NCBI GenBank assembly: GCA_030454225.1
Contig: JAKDRW010000003.1
Span: 1-64,000 of the forward strand
Source: Vreelandella subglaciescola
Lineage (GTDB): Bacteria; Pseudomonadota; Gammaproteobacteria; Pseudomonadales; Halomonadaceae
DNA length: 64,000 bases
Direction of reading: 5' to 3'
Positions 9,306 to 19,893 of this stretch are shown here, in pieces. A model generated the notes under the pieces. That model ran no database searches and was not told the DNA's origin. It saw nothing but the letters and a program-made list of their open reading frames with translations. Numbering within the stretch: position 1 is the stretch's first letter; each line of letters starts with the position of its first letter. A program made the position numbers and the translations under genes.

Positions 9306-10348
9306 GCGGGCTTTCCTGTCAGTTTGACGGTGGGGTTAACCAGACCGTAAATCAGGTCGACCAGAGTGTTGGTGATCACAAAGATGAGCCCCACGATCAT
9401 CAGGTAGGTGACGATCAGGGGAATGTCGGAGCGCTCGATGGCGTTAAGGAACATCAGCCCCATGCCGGGCCACTGAAATACCGTCTCGGTGAGAATGGTG
9501 TAGGCCACCAGCGTGCCGATTTGCACCCCGCCGACGGTGATGACCGGCAGCATGGTGTTTTTCAGCGCGTGCAAAAAGTAGATGCGGCGCATGGAAATAC
9601 CTTTGGCGCGGGCGAACTTGACGTAGTCCGACTGCAGCACTTCGAGCATTTCGGCTCGGATCAGGCGGATAAACAGCGGCAGCATGATCGAGGCCAGCGA
9701 GATCGCCGGCAGCACCAGGTAGGTCAGCCCTTCAAGGCTGGCGAAGTTGGTGTACCAGGTGCCGAATACGTGGGTCGGGTCGCCGCGGCCGTAGGCCGGC
9801 ATGCCGCCTTCGGTGGTAATAAGATCGTTGAGCCAGGCGCCCCAGCCGGTCCCTGCGGGGAAGGGCGTCCAACTAACGCCAATGGCGAACAGCTGAATCA
9901 GCACGATGGCGGTTAAAAACACCGGCACCGATATCCCCACGATCGACACGCTCATAAACAGGCGCGTCAGCCAGGCGCGGGGCTTGATGGCGCTATACAC
10001 GCCGATGGGAATCGACAGCGCAATGATCAAAAACGAGGCGGCCGCGACCAGCTCAAGGGTGGCCGGCAGGTGGCGGGCGATAACCTCGGTGGTGGGCTGG
10101 TTGAACACGTAGGAGTAGCCAAAATCAAAGCGCGCAGCGTTGCCGGCAAAGCGCAGGTACTGGGTAAGAAACGGATCGTTCAGCCCCAGCTCTTCGCGCA
10201 GCTCGGCACGCTCGCTTTCGGGCACCGACTGGCCCACCAGCTGTTGAACCGGGTCGCCAAGATTATCCTGTATGGCGAAGGCGATCACGCTGATGACAAA
10301 CATCACCAGCAGCGCGTGAAACAGGCGCTTGATCAAAAAAGCGATCAT
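9302..10348 (-). CDS. dppB: dipeptide/oligopeptide ABC transporter permease (DppB-like)
   Basis: YVKFARAKGISMRRIYFLHALKNTMLPVITV; ATG at 10348. Confidence 0.93.
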   Translation of the reverse strand: MIAFLIKRLFHALLVMFVISVIAFAIQDNLGDPVQQLVGQSVPESERAELREELGLNDPFLTQYLRFAGNAARFDFGYSYVFNQPTTEVIARHLPATLELVAAASFLIIALSIPIGVYSAIKPRAWLTRLFMSVSIVGISVPVFLTAIVLIQLFAIGVSWTPFPAGTGWGAWLNDLITTEGGMPAYGRGDPTHVFGTWYTNFASLEGLTYLVLPAISLASIMLPLFIRLIRAEMLEVLQSDYVKFARAKGISMRRIYFLHALKNTMLPVITVGGVQIGTLVAYTILTETVFQWPGMGLMFLNAIERSDIPLIVTYLMIVGLIFVITNTLVDLIYGLVNPTVKLTGKPA

Positions 10349-10423
10349 GGGCAAGTGTCCTGTGGCAGCAACAGGGAAGCGACGCGCCCGTGGGGCGCGT
10401 CGTTAAACGGGAAAGCAGGCGGT

Positions 10424-12028
10424 TTAGTTGGCGTCTTCCGCGTCGACCACCAGGTCGCCCAGGTAGGGGAAGTTCATCACGTTGAGCACCGGCTCGATGT
10501 CGGCATTGATGGCCGATGCCCAGGCCAGATCCTGCCAGTGCAGCGGCACAAACGCGGCGTCGTCGTAAAGCGTTTGTTCGACCTGCTGGAGCATGTTGGC
10601 GCGCTTCTCCAGATCGATTTCTTCATTGGCCTCGGCCACCAGTTTATCGAGTTCGGGGTTGCAGTAGTTGCCGGCGTTGTACTGGCCGGCGCCGCTGTCG
10701 GCGTCGGGGCAGGCGGTGATGTATTCGTGGAAGTTGGCGCTGTCTTCGGTGTCGGCGTGCCAGCCAATCAGCATCATGTCGGCGGCGCGGTCGTCAAATT
10801 CGCCCCAGTACTGCGCTTTGGGCAGGGTTTTCAAGTCGACGTCGACGTTGATGCGGGCGAGCATGGCGGCAACCGCCTGGGCAATTTTGGCGTCGTTCAC
10901 GTAGCGGTTGTTGGGCGCCATCATGGTGATGTCAAAGCCGTCGGCGTAGCCGGCTTCCTCCATTAGCTCTTTGGCTTTTTCCACGTCGTAGCGCGGTTCG
11001 AGCGAGTCAACGTGGCCCACATAGCCTTCCGGCGACATCTGTGCGGCCGGCGTGGCGAAGCCTTTCATCAGGCGGTCGGCGATGCCTTGCTGGTTGATGG
11101 CGTAGGCGAAGGCCTGGCGCACGCGCGGGTCTTCAAACGCTTCGACGCGCTTTTGGTTCATGTGGAACAGGACGATGCGCGTGCCCGACATGGTAATCAG
11201 CTTGGCGTTGTCGCTTTGGCGCACGCGGTCCAAATCGTTGGGTGGCACCGGGGCGATAAAGTCCACGTCGCCCGAGAGCAGGGCGGCGACGCGGGTGGCG
11301 TTTTCGCTGATCGGCGTGAGGATCAGGCGGTCAACGTTGCCGGGGGAGTCGGTATCCCAGTAGTCGGGGTTGCGCTGAAACTCGGTGCGCACGCCTTGCT
11401 GGCGCTCGGTCACGGTGTAGGGGCCGGTGCCCGAGACGTTGCTTGATGCGAAGGAGTTACCGTTTTTGACGATTTCGTCCTTGGGGTCGCCGTCGGGGGC
11501 GTCGCCCGAATAGAACTCGCTGTCCATCGGGAAGATGTAGGTGGCCAGGTTTAACAGCAGCGGGTAGGGCTTGACGGTGGTGATCTCGACGGTGTGCTCG
11601 TCTACCGCGGTGGCGCTTTCTACCGGGGCGAAAATACCTTTGAAGTCGGAGCTTTTCTTGAGCCGCTCGATGGTCCAGACCACGTCTTTGGCGGTAAACG
11701 GGTTGCCGCTATGAAAGGTCACGCCGTCGCGCAGCGTCATGCGCATGGTGGTGTCGTCGACCTGCTCCCACTCGGTGGCCAGGCGCGGCTCGAAGTTGAG
11801 CGACTGATCCCAGCGTACCAGCGGGTCAAAGGTCAGGTGCGATAGCTGCATGATGCCGCCGGAAAGCTGTTCGTGAATATCCAGCGATACGGGGTCGGCG
11901 TCGTAGGCCATGCGCAGAGTGTTTTCGGCCAGCGCGGCGCTCGACATCAGCGCGCCGCCGGCAAGCGTAGCGGCAATGGCAGAGGCGAGTAGCGTCTTTT
12001 TAACGGTGGGCAGGCGTGTCACGGTCAT
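10424..12028 (-). CDS. dppA: peptide ABC transporter substrate-binding protein (SBP family 5, DppA-like)
   Basis: signal peptide; NTLRMAYDADPVSLDIHEQLSGGIMQLSHLTFDPLVRWD; upstream of the permease/ATPase genes. Confidence 0.92.
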   Translation of the reverse strand: MTVTRLPTVKKTLLASAIAATLAGGALMSSAALAENTLRMAYDADPVSLDIHEQLSGGIMQLSHLTFDPLVRWDQSLNFEPRLATEWEQVDDTTMRMTLRDGVTFHSGNPFTAKDVVWTIERLKKSSDFKGIFAPVESATAVDEHTVEITTVKPYPLLLNLATYIFPMDSEFYSGDAPDGDPKDEIVKNGNSFASSNVSGTGPYTVTERQQGVRTEFQRNPDYWDTDSPGNVDRLILTPISENATRVAALLSGDVDFIAPVPPNDLDRVRQSDNAKLITMSGTRIVLFHMNQKRVEAFEDPRVRQAFAYAINQQGIADRLMKGFATPAAQMSPEGYVGHVDSLEPRYDVEKAKELMEEAGYADGFDITMMAPNNRYVNDAKIAQAVAAMLARINVDVDLKTLPKAQYWGEFDDRAADMMLIGWHADTEDSANFHEYITACPDADSGAGQYNAGNYCNPELDKLVAEANEEIDLEKRANMLQQVEQTLYDDAAFVPLHWQDLAWASAINADIEPVLNVMNFPYLGDLVVDAEDAN

Positions 12029-12242
12029 AGTGAAAAAATCCCCAGTGCTTATTGTTTGTTAGTCGCCTTGATTAAGCGCTCTGTTTGTCAGCGCCTTTTG
12101 CTGCGCGTAACAGCAGTTAGACAAAAACGGCTTACCCACAACATAGTGAGTAAGCTCAAGGCGACACAATCGAAATAATGACTGGGGGTATTCATCCGCC
12201 GAATGACCGCGGGACAAACGCGCCGCGGCCGGTCCGGGTGGC

Positions 12243-12638
12243 TTAGGCGGCGGTACCAAAGCGGCGGTGTAGATAGGCGTTGATATCGTCGGATTCGTAC
12301 AGCCACTCAACGCTTGCGTCGTCGCTTTCAATCTGCAGGCACGGCACTTTTGCCCGGCCGCCGCCTTCCAGCAGCGCTTTTTTGTGCTCGGGATCCCGCT
12401 GGGTATCGCGCAGTTCGATGGTCAGGCCCAGCCGGGCGATTTCCTTGCGCACTTTGATGCAAAACGGGCAGGTGCGAAACTGGTACAGCGCCAGCGCCGC
12501 GCAGGCTTTGTCGATCTCGGCCTGTTCGGCTGCGGGGCGCTCTATTGCGCCGGGCGTGGAGAGCTTTTCCGACACAATCATGAACGGCGCGAGCACGAGG
12601 CGCAGGCCGCGGAAAAAGTAGCGAATAATAACGCGCAT
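12243..12638 (-). CDS. glutaredoxin-fold / GST N-terminal domain protein
   Basis: CPFCIKVRKEIARLGLTIELRDTQRDPEHKKALLEGGGRAKVPCLQIE. Confidence 0.88.
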   Translation of the reverse strand: MRVIIRYFFRGLRLVLAPFMIVSEKLSTPGAIERPAAEQAEIDKACAALALYQFRTCPFCIKVRKEIARLGLTIELRDTQRDPEHKKALLEGGGRAKVPCLQIESDDASVEWLYESDDINAYLHRRFGTAA

Positions 12639-12877
12639 GAAGCTTCCTTAAAGGTTGGCGGGTGTTTTGGCGGATGTGACTGCCATGGTGAACAGGCCGT
12701 GTACGGCAAAAAGCGCTGGCGGATGAGCTGTACCGCGTGGCGTGCTAGGCTTCCCGCGGCGCGCGGGATGATCTCGCCGCGCATGGGCTATCGGCGTATG
12801 TATTCGCGATTATCACCTGACACTCTATTCACTTAGCTTTATCGGCTTATTATGCATCGTTAAGGGGCGTTACGGCC

Positions 12878-14287
12878 ATGCATCTGCATATTATCGGGAT
12901 TTGCGGCACTTTTATGGGCAGCCTGGCGCTGCTGGCGCGCGAGCTTGGCCACCGGGTCAGCGGCTCGGACGCTAACGTTTACCCGCCAATGAGCACCCAG
13001 CTGGCGGACGCCGGCATTGCCCTGCAGGACGGCTTTGGCGCTGATAACCTGCGCGATGCCTCGGGGGTGACGCCGGATCTGGTCGTGGTGGGCAACGCAC
13101 TGTCGCGCGGCAATCCCGAAGTTGAGGCGCTGTTGAACAGCGGCTTGCCGTATACCTCGGGCGCCCAGTGGCTCTGTGAGCACGTGCTGACGGGCAGAAA
13201 AGTGATCGCCGTGGCGGGCACGCACGGCAAAACCACCACGGCGAGTTTGCTTGCGTGGCTATTGGAAAGCGCCGGCCAGGCGCCGGGCTTTCTGATCGGC
13301 GGGGTGCCGCGCAATTTCGGTATCTCAGCAAGGCTGGGTGAGCCGGATGCGCCCTTTGTAGTGGAGGCCGACGAGTACGACACGGCGTTTTTCGACAAGC
13401 GCTCCAAGTTTGTTCACTACCGCCCGAAAATCGCCGTGCTCAATAATTTGGAGTTTGATCACGCCGATATCTTCCCCGATTTGGCCGCCATTGAGCGCCA
13501 GTTTCATCATCTGGTGCGTACCGTTCCGGGCAATGGGCAGCTGCTGGTGGCCAGTGATCAACCCGCGCTTGAGCGCGTGCTGGCGCAGGGGGCGTGGACG
13601 CCGGTGGCGCGCTTGGGCAAGGCAGGCGACGAGGGCGACAGCGAATGGCAGTTTCGTCTGGAGCACACCGATGCCAGCCGCTTTCAGGTGATTCATCTGG
13701 CCGCGCAGGACGCTGACACCGAAGACGCGGTGGTTGAGTGGTCGCTGACCGGCGAGTACAACGCGCGCAACGCGCTGGCCGCGCTGGCCGCGGCGCACGC
13801 CTGCGGCGTCGATCTTTCGCGCAGCTGTGCGGCGCTGTCGCGCTTTGAAAGCCCGCGGCGGCGCCAGGAAGTGCGCGGCGAGATCAACGGCATTCAGGTA
13901 ATCGACGATTTCGCCCACCATCCCACGGCGATTGCCGCAACCCTTGGCGGGCTGCGCGCGGCCACGCCCACCGGCCGACTGCTGGCGGTGATCGAGCCGC
14001 GCTCGAACACCATGCGCCAGGGCGCGCTCAAGGCGCGGCTCAACGACAGCGTCGCCGATGCCGACCACGCCTTCTGGTACCAGCCGCCGGCGCTGGACTG
14101 GTCGCTGGATACGCTGATTGCCCCGCAGGGCAAGCGCGCCAGTCTGTATCACGACCTCGATGCGCTGGTTGCCTCCGTGGTTCGCGCAGCGGCTCCCAGG
14201 GACCGTATCGTGGTGATGTCCAACGGCGGCTTTGGCGGCATCCACGAGCGCCTGCTGGCCGCCCTTGAAGCCGCACATCGGGAGTAA
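12878..14287 (+). CDS. mpl: UDP-N-acetylmuramate:L-alanyl-gamma-D-glutamyl-meso-diaminopimelate ligase
   Basis: MHLHIIGICGTFMGSLALLARELGHRVSGSDANVYPPMSTQL; VAGTHGKTTTASLLAW; FVVEADEYDTAFFDKRSKF. Confidence 0.96.
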   Translation: MHLHIIGICGTFMGSLALLARELGHRVSGSDANVYPPMSTQLADAGIALQDGFGADNLRDASGVTPDLVVVGNALSRGNPEVEALLNSGLPYTSGAQWLCEHVLTGRKVIAVAGTHGKTTTASLLAWLLESAGQAPGFLIGGVPRNFGISARLGEPDAPFVVEADEYDTAFFDKRSKFVHYRPKIAVLNNLEFDHADIFPDLAAIERQFHHLVRTVPGNGQLLVASDQPALERVLAQGAWTPVARLGKAGDEGDSEWQFRLEHTDASRFQVIHLAAQDADTEDAVVEWSLTGEYNARNALAALAAAHACGVDLSRSCAALSRFESPRRRQEVRGEINGIQVIDDFAHHPTAIAATLGGLRAATPTGRLLAVIEPRSNTMRQGALKARLNDSVADADHAFWYQPPALDWSLDTLIAPQGKRASLYHDLDALVASVVRAAAPRDRIVVMSNGGFGGIHERLLAALEAAHRE

Positions 14288-14293
14288 ACCGCT

Positions 14294-14911
14294 ATGACAA
14301 CGTTCAAACCGCCGGTAACGGTGGCGCTGACCGGCGCGTCCGGCGCGCAATATGCCTTGCGTCTGATCGACGTGCTGGTGGCCGCCGGCCACGAGGTCTG
14401 GGTAATGGTTTCCAAGGCCGCGCACATGGTGATCACCACCGAAACCGCTACGACTTTGCCGGCAGCGCCGGCACGGCTGGCGGATGCATTAACGGCGCGC
14501 AGTGGGGCGGCGGCCGGCCAGATTCGCAGCTTTGGCCGCGAAGACTGGATGGCGCCGGTAGCCTCGGGCTCCGGCGCGCCCTCAAGCATGGTGATCTGCC
14601 CGTGCTCCACCGGCACGCTCTCGGCGGTGGCCACTGGCGCCAGCAATAATCTGATCGAGCGCGCCGCGGACGTAGCCATCAAGGAGCGCCGCACGCTTGT
14701 CGTGGTGCCGCGGGAAAGTCCGTTTTCGCCCATTCACCTTGAGCACATGCTCACGCTCAGCCGGCTGGGGGTGGTAATACTGCCGGCGGCGCCGGGCTTT
14801 TATCATCGCCCCGCCTCGATTGACGACTTGATCGACTTTATCGTCGCGCGCATTCTCAACCAGCTGGGCATTGAACACGCGCTGATGCCGCGCTGGGGCG
14901 AGCGCGACTAA
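14294..14911 (+). CDS. ubiX: flavin prenyltransferase UbiX
   Basis: VALTGASGAQYALRLIDVL; VICPCSTGTLSAVATGASNNLIERAADV; PRESPFSPIHLEHML. Confidence 0.95.
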   Translation: MTTFKPPVTVALTGASGAQYALRLIDVLVAAGHEVWVMVSKAAHMVITTETATTLPAAPARLADALTARSGAAAGQIRSFGREDWMAPVASGSGAPSSMVICPCSTGTLSAVATGASNNLIERAADVAIKERRTLVVVPRESPFSPIHLEHMLTLSRLGVVILPAAPGFYHRPASIDDLIDFIVARILNQLGIEHALMPRWGERD

Positions 14912-14939
14912 CCGCCATTTTATTGATAAGGAACGCGCT

Positions 14940-15563
14940 ATGCTTTCTGTCGCCACGCTTTCGGTGTTTGCGCCGATGTTTCTGCTGGTGTCGCTGACAC
15001 CGGGGATGTGCATGACGCTGGCCATGGTGCTGGGGATGACCCAGGGGGTAAAACGCACGCTGTGGATGATGATCGGCGAGCTTCTGGGCGTGGGACTGGT
15101 GGCGGTGGCAGCGGGGGCCGGCGTGGCGGCGCTGATGCTCAAAAGTCCCGCCGTGTTTGTGCTGTTCAAGTGGCTGGGCGGCGCCTATCTGGTGTATTTG
15201 GGGGTGATGATGTGGCGTTCGCGCGGGCGCATGGCGATCCCCGAGGCGCTCGATCAAAATGCCCCGGCGGCGCGCCGCCAGCTGTTCATGCAGGGGTTCA
15301 TGACGGCCGTCGCCAACCCCAAAGGCTGGGCGTTTTTCATGGTGTTATTGCCGCCGTTTCTGGACGATGCCCGCGCGCTTGCCCCCCAGTTGGCAAGCCT
15401 GGTGGCGGTGATTCTGGTCATCGAGTTTGCCAGTCTGATGCTCTATACCAGCGGCGGCAAAACGCTGCGCCAGCTGCTTTCGAGGGGCGCCGGCGTGCGC
15501 TTGTTAAACCGAATTTCCGGCACGCTGATGGTCGGCGTGGGGCTGTGGTTGGCGCTGAGCTGA
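14940..15563 (+). CDS. LysE/RhtB-family amino acid exporter
   Basis: APMFLLVSLTPGMCMTLAMVLGMTQGVKRTLWMMIGELLGVG; multi-TM. Confidence 0.88.
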   Translation: MLSVATLSVFAPMFLLVSLTPGMCMTLAMVLGMTQGVKRTLWMMIGELLGVGLVAVAAGAGVAALMLKSPAVFVLFKWLGGAYLVYLGVMMWRSRGRMAIPEALDQNAPAARRQLFMQGFMTAVANPKGWAFFMVLLPPFLDDARALAPQLASLVAVILVIEFASLMLYTSGGKTLRQLLSRGAGVRLLNRISGTLMVGVGLWLALS

Positions 15564-15577
15564 GCGGCGTCGAGCCC

Positions 15578-16519
15578 TTACACCGCAGTGGGCGGCGCGG
15601 CTAGCACGTCGGCGCGGTTTTCCAGGCGCTTGATGAACTGGCTGACGCTTTCGTTGTAGTGCAGCAGGCAGGCCGCGATGCGCGCTTCCAGCTGCCCGGT
15701 TTCCACCAGCACATGGCGGTCTAGCGCCCGCGCCAGGCGTTCGTGCACCAACACCGCGCCACTTTCGCTGGTATCGGGCAGCGCTAGCCAGAAGGTGGCG
15801 GTCGCGGCGCGTCCCAGGACGTCGTAATCGCGGCACTGGTGCCTGACTTCCTGGCATAGCGTTTCCAGCAGCGCCAGCTGCGCGCGCAGGCCAAACTGCT
15901 CGCCGGCCATATCCAGCTGCGGCAGGTGAATAATCAGCACCGCCAGGCGCCGGTTGAGCACCGTGGCGCGCTGGTGTTCGCTTTGCAGGCGCTCGTGCAG
16001 GGTCTCGACGTTAAACGCGTCGCACTCGCTATCGTGGGGGGCGGTGGCGCGCAGCAGGGCCTGGCGTCGAGCGTGGTCCCAGCGCGGTAGCGCCAGCAGC
16101 AGCGCGGTGGCTAAAAAACCCATCACCCAGCTGGGTGGCGCGCCGTGCAGCGGCGTAAACCACCACAGGGGCGCCAGCAAGAGATTAATACTGAGCGCGG
16201 TCCATAGCGGCAGGAGCAAAAAAGTCGCCGTCAGCGGCAGGCCCAGCCATACCAGCGATATATCCGGCGGCTGCCAAATAGCCGCCAGCATCGTCACATA
16301 GGTGGCTATCAGCAGTATCATGCGCGGCAGATACGGCGACGGCGCGCGGCTGGTATGCAGCAGCAGCGCGGCCAGCAGCACCAGCACCATGAACAGCGGG
16401 GCAAATAGCGTCACGTAGTCGCCCATGGCATAGCGCCAGGCGGTGTAGGCCGACATCAAGCCGATACTTGCGGTGTACGCCAGGGTCATCCAGCGCCGCG
16501 AGATATGATAGCGAATCAC
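15578..16519 (-). CDS. membrane protein with probable degenerate GGDEF-like domain
   Basis: N-terminal TM segments, coiled-coil-like linker, then DYDVLGRAATATFWLALPDTS at the position expected for the GGDEF motif. Confidence 0.65.
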   Translation of the reverse strand: MIRYHISRRWMTLAYTASIGLMSAYTAWRYAMGDYVTLFAPLFMVLVLLAALLLHTSRAPSPYLPRMILLIATYVTMLAAIWQPPDISLVWLGLPLTATFLLLPLWTALSINLLLAPLWWFTPLHGAPPSWVMGFLATALLLALPRWDHARRQALLRATAPHDSECDAFNVETLHERLQSEHQRATVLNRRLAVLIIHLPQLDMAGEQFGLRAQLALLETLCQEVRHQCRDYDVLGRAATATFWLALPDTSESGAVLVHERLARALDRHVLVETGQLEARIAACLLHYNESVSQFIKRLENRADVLAAPPTAV

Positions 16520-17364
16520 GCGTCACCTATGGGCGACAGCACATTGAGCGCATGCAGGTCGAGCGGGTCCGTTTCGATATCGGTAAGCTCTACGTATTGG
16601 CTGGTGGTGTTGGGCGGGAATGCCGCTATCAGCCGCTGGCGACGCTCGAGCGCCTCGGCGGGGGAGCGCGAGAGCAGGATGGCCGCCAGCGTGTTGGTAT
16701 CGACGCGGTAGGCGTTTTCAAAGCCGTAAATAAGCTGGCAGAGCCTGGGCACCATGGGCCACAGCTGGCGGCGCTTGAGATGAAACAGCAAAAGTTCGCC
16801 GTGGATGGCCTCGCGTTCGCAGCGCAGCTGCTCGCGCTTCAAGTCGCGCAGCAGCTGCTCGCGCGCCCACAGGTTAAGCCCCGGCATCAGCCGCAAGCGC
16901 TGCAGGATATCACCGTTGATCAGCGTCAGCTGGCGTGCCCGGGAAATCGCCACCAGGCACAGCACGCCGAGCGTCAACAGCATCAATACCCAGGTGGGCG
17001 CGCTGAGCAAAGGGGCGATCAGTATCATGCTGAGCAGCATGCCGCTGATATTGAACGCCGCTACCCAGTTAGGCTGGGGCAGCATGAACAGGGCGATCCA
17101 AGCCCACACCAGCAGCACGTGGCGCTCCGGCGCGGCGGCAATCAGGCCAATCAGCAGTATGCCGGGAAACAGCTGCCACGGCAGCACCCCGCGCGCGCGC
17201 CGGTGGCTGAACTCGAGCAGCAGCGCGGTGATAAACAGCCAGCTAACCGAAATCCACAGTACCAGCGCGGCGGCCGGCGGGGCGGCGGGAGTCCAGAGGA
17301 CCAGCACCACGGCAACGGCCAGCAGGTTGGCGCGCAACGGGTGAACTTTGTATTTGTTTGGCAT
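16516..17364 (-). CDS. membrane protein, probably a diverged paralogue of the adjacent gene (degenerate GGDEF-like)
   Basis: similar TM-linker-C-domain layout; YRVDTNTLAAILLSRS in the GGDEF-equivalent position; 4-bp overlap with downstream gene. Confidence 0.55.
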   Translation of the reverse strand: MPNKYKVHPLRANLLAVAVVLVLWTPAAPPAAALVLWISVSWLFITALLLEFSHRRARGVLPWQLFPGILLIGLIAAAPERHVLLVWAWIALFMLPQPNWVAAFNISGMLLSMILIAPLLSAPTWVLMLLTLGVLCLVAISRARQLTLINGDILQRLRLMPGLNLWAREQLLRDLKREQLRCEREAIHGELLLFHLKRRQLWPMVPRLCQLIYGFENAYRVDTNTLAAILLSRSPAEALERRQRLIAAFPPNTTSQYVELTDIETDPLDLHALNVLSPIGDA

Positions 17365-17461
17365 AATGGCTTATGACAGTGTTCTTTGTGGCAGTGTTTT
17401 TTTGATCTTGATCGACTCTTTATAATAATAGCTTAATCGACCACCGTACACGGAGTAAGGC

Positions 17462-18748
17462 ATGAGCGTTTCCCCCCTGGGAGCTGATAAAACCGATATT
17501 CCCGCTTACATGCAGGCGCTGGGGAGAGCCGCCAGAGAGGCCTCGCAAGGCCTGCGCCGCGCCGATAGCGGGCGAAAAAACCAGGCGCTGCTAGCCATGG
17601 CCGAGCGCGTGGATGGCTCGCGCGAGGCGCTTTTGGCGGCCAACGCCGAGGATATGCAGCGTGGCCGCGAGGCGGGCCTTGACGCCGCGCTGCTGGATCG
17701 TCTGGCGCTGTCAACCGCGCGCATCGACGCCATGATCGAAGGGCTTGAGCAGGTAGCCGCGCTGCCCGACCCGGTGGGCGAAATCGACGGCCTGCGCGCG
17801 CGCCCCAGCGGCATTCAGGTGGGTCAGATGCGCGTGCCGCTCGGCGTGATCGGGATTATTTTCGAGTCGCGGCCCAACGTCACCGTCGAAGCCGCCAGCC
17901 TGTGTTTGAAATCCGGCAACGCCTGCATATTGCGCGGCGGCTCTGAGGCGCGGGCGTCCAACGCCGCGCTGAGTGAATGCCTCAAGGTCGGCCTTGAGGA
18001 TGCCGGCCTGCCCGCGGGTAGCGTGCAGGTCGTCGCCACGACCGACCGCGCCGCCGTGGGTGAACTGATCAGCCGTCCCGAATTTGTCGACGTGATTATT
18101 CCGCGCGGTGGCAAATCGCTCATCGAGCGGATCTCGCGGGAGGCCAAAGTGCCGGTAATCAAACACCTTGACGGCGTGTGTCACGTATACGTTGACGCCA
18201 CGGCGGATCAGAACAAAGCGCTGGCGATCGCCATCAACGCCAAAACCCAGCGCTACGGCACTTGCAACACCATGGAAACGCTGCTGCTGGACGCGCCCGT
18301 TGCCGAGACGCTGCTGCCCGAGCTTGCCAAGCGCTTTGCCGAGCACGGCGTCGAGCTGCGCGGCTGCGAGCGCACCCGAGCGGTACTGCCGCAGGCGGTG
18401 GCGGCAAGTGATAGCGACTGGGGCGAAGAGTACCTGGCGCCGATACTCGCGATCAAGGTGGTCGACGGCATGGGCGCCGCCATGGCGCATATCGAGCGCT
18501 ACGGCTCCCGGCATACCGACGTCATCGTCACTCAGGACTACGGCTTGGCGCGGCGCTTTCTGGCCGAGGTGGACTCAAGCTCGGTAATGGTCAACGCCTC
18601 GACGCGATTTGCCGATGGCTTTGAATACGGGCTGGGCGCGGAAATAGGCATTTCCACCGACAAGCTCCACGCGCGCGGCCCGGTGGGGCTTGAAGGGCTG
18701 ACCACGCGTAAATACGTCGTGCTGGGCGACGGCCAGGTTCGCCAATGA
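17462..18748 (+). CDS. proA: glutamate-5-semialdehyde dehydrogenase
   Basis: [73 protein letters not shown]. Confidence 0.97.
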   Translation: MSVSPLGADKTDIPAYMQALGRAAREASQGLRRADSGRKNQALLAMAERVDGSREALLAANAEDMQRGREAGLDAALLDRLALSTARIDAMIEGLEQVAALPDPVGEIDGLRARPSGIQVGQMRVPLGVIGIIFESRPNVTVEAASLCLKSGNACILRGGSEARASNAALSECLKVGLEDAGLPAGSVQVVATTDRAAVGELISRPEFVDVIIPRGGKSLIERISREAKVPVIKHLDGVCHVYVDATADQNKALAIAINAKTQRYGTCNTMETLLLDAPVAETLLPELAKRFAEHGVELRGCERTRAVLPQAVAASDSDWGEEYLAPILAIKVVDGMGAAMAHIERYGSRHTDVIVTQDYGLARRFLAEVDSSSVMVNASTRFADGFEYGLGAEIGISTDKLHARGPVGLEGLTTRKYVVLGDGQVRQ

Positions 18749-19434
18749 TCGCAGGCGCAAGTTCGCTCGGGGCGCCGCGCATTGCCATGCTGGGGGGCAC
18801 CTTTGACCCGGTGCACCTGGGGCATCTGCGCAGCGCCGTGGAACTTTATGAGCAGCTGACGCTTGATCGGCTGCACATGATTCCTGCGCCCCAGCCGCCG
18901 CTGCGCGGGCGGCCCCAGGTCGCTGGCGCCGAGCGCCTGGGGCTGTTAAAGCTCGGCATTGGCGATACCCCCGGGCTTTACGCCGACGGCCGCGAACTCA
19001 ACCGCGCGGGGCCGTCCTACAGCGCCGACACGCTTGCCGAGCTGCGCGCCGAATACGGCGCCGAGGCGCGCCTGATCATGGCGCTTGGCCAGGACGCGTT
19101 CTCGCGGCTGGCCGACTGGCACGCGCCCGAGCGCCTGTTTGCGCTGGCGCATATTGTGGTGATCGCGCGGCCGGGATATTCCGCCGTGCGTTCGCCCCGG
19201 CTAGGGGAACTGATCGGTCAGCGCGAGGTCGCAGACGCGTCGACGCTAATGCAAAGCCCCCACGGCGGGCTTTTGCACCTGACGCTTGCGTCGAGCATGG
19301 CGATTTCAGCCACCGGGATCCGCCGCCGACTGCAGCAGGGCGACAGCGTACGGTATTTACTGCCGGAAGCCGTTGAGGCGTCTGCCGTGGCCAGGCGCCT
19401 TTATCAACCAGGCGCTTATGAGGCGGACGAATAG
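18745..19434 (+). CDS. nadD: nicotinate-nucleotide adenylyltransferase
   Basis: [29 protein letters not shown]; overlaps proA by 4 bp. Confidence 0.95.
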   Translation: MIAGASSLGAPRIAMLGGTFDPVHLGHLRSAVELYEQLTLDRLHMIPAPQPPLRGRPQVAGAERLGLLKLGIGDTPGLYADGRELNRAGPSYSADTLAELRAEYGAEARLIMALGQDAFSRLADWHAPERLFALAHIVVIARPGYSAVRSPRLGELIGQREVADASTLMQSPHGGLLHLTLASSMAISATGIRRRLQQGDSVRYLLPEAVEASAVARRLYQPGAYEADE

Positions 19435-19509
19435 CGCTGGCAGTCACGCATAAAGCCGTTACAATGGCCGGCTTCACACGCTTTCCAACGGGATTGGCAT
19501 TTGCCCCTC

Positions 19510-19893
19510 ATGCATATTGATACCTTAAAAACGCTTGCAACTGATGCACTGGAAGAACTCAAGGCCCGCGACGTTACCGCGCTCGACGTGGCCAAGCTGA
19601 CCAACGTGACCGACGTCATGCTGATTGCCAGCGGCACCTCGACGCGCCACGTCGCGGCGATTGCGCAAAACGTGGTGGAAAAAGCCAAGGCGCAAGGGCT
19701 GCATCCGCACGGCGTCGAAGGCGGCGGCAACGCTGACTGGGTGCTGGTGGACCTGGGCGATATCATCGTCCATGTGATGCTGCCCGAGGCCCGCGAGCTT
19801 TATGACCTGGAACGCCTGTGGGCCGACTTGCCCGCCGAAGGCGGCGTTGAACAGCTGCGCGAGCGCCTCGAAGAGCAGGTCGGCTCGCGATGA
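19510..19893 (+). CDS. rsfS: ribosome silencing factor
   Basis: DALEELKARDVTALDVAKLTNVTDVMLIASGTSTRHVAAIA; EGGGNADWVLVDLGDIIVHVMLPEARELYDLERLW. Confidence 0.96.
   Translation: MHIDTLKTLATDALEELKARDVTALDVAKLTNVTDVMLIASGTSTRHVAAIAQNVVEKAKAQGLHPHGVEGGGNADWVLVDLGDIIVHVMLPEARELYDLERLWADLPAEGGVEQLRERLEEQVGSR

Noticed and set aside
16468-17376. 302-aa plus-strand ORF rich in His/Gln
   Set aside because: Antisense of the membrane protein gene at 16516-17364, whose hydrophobic segments are coherent; reverse of hydrophobic codons gives this composition.
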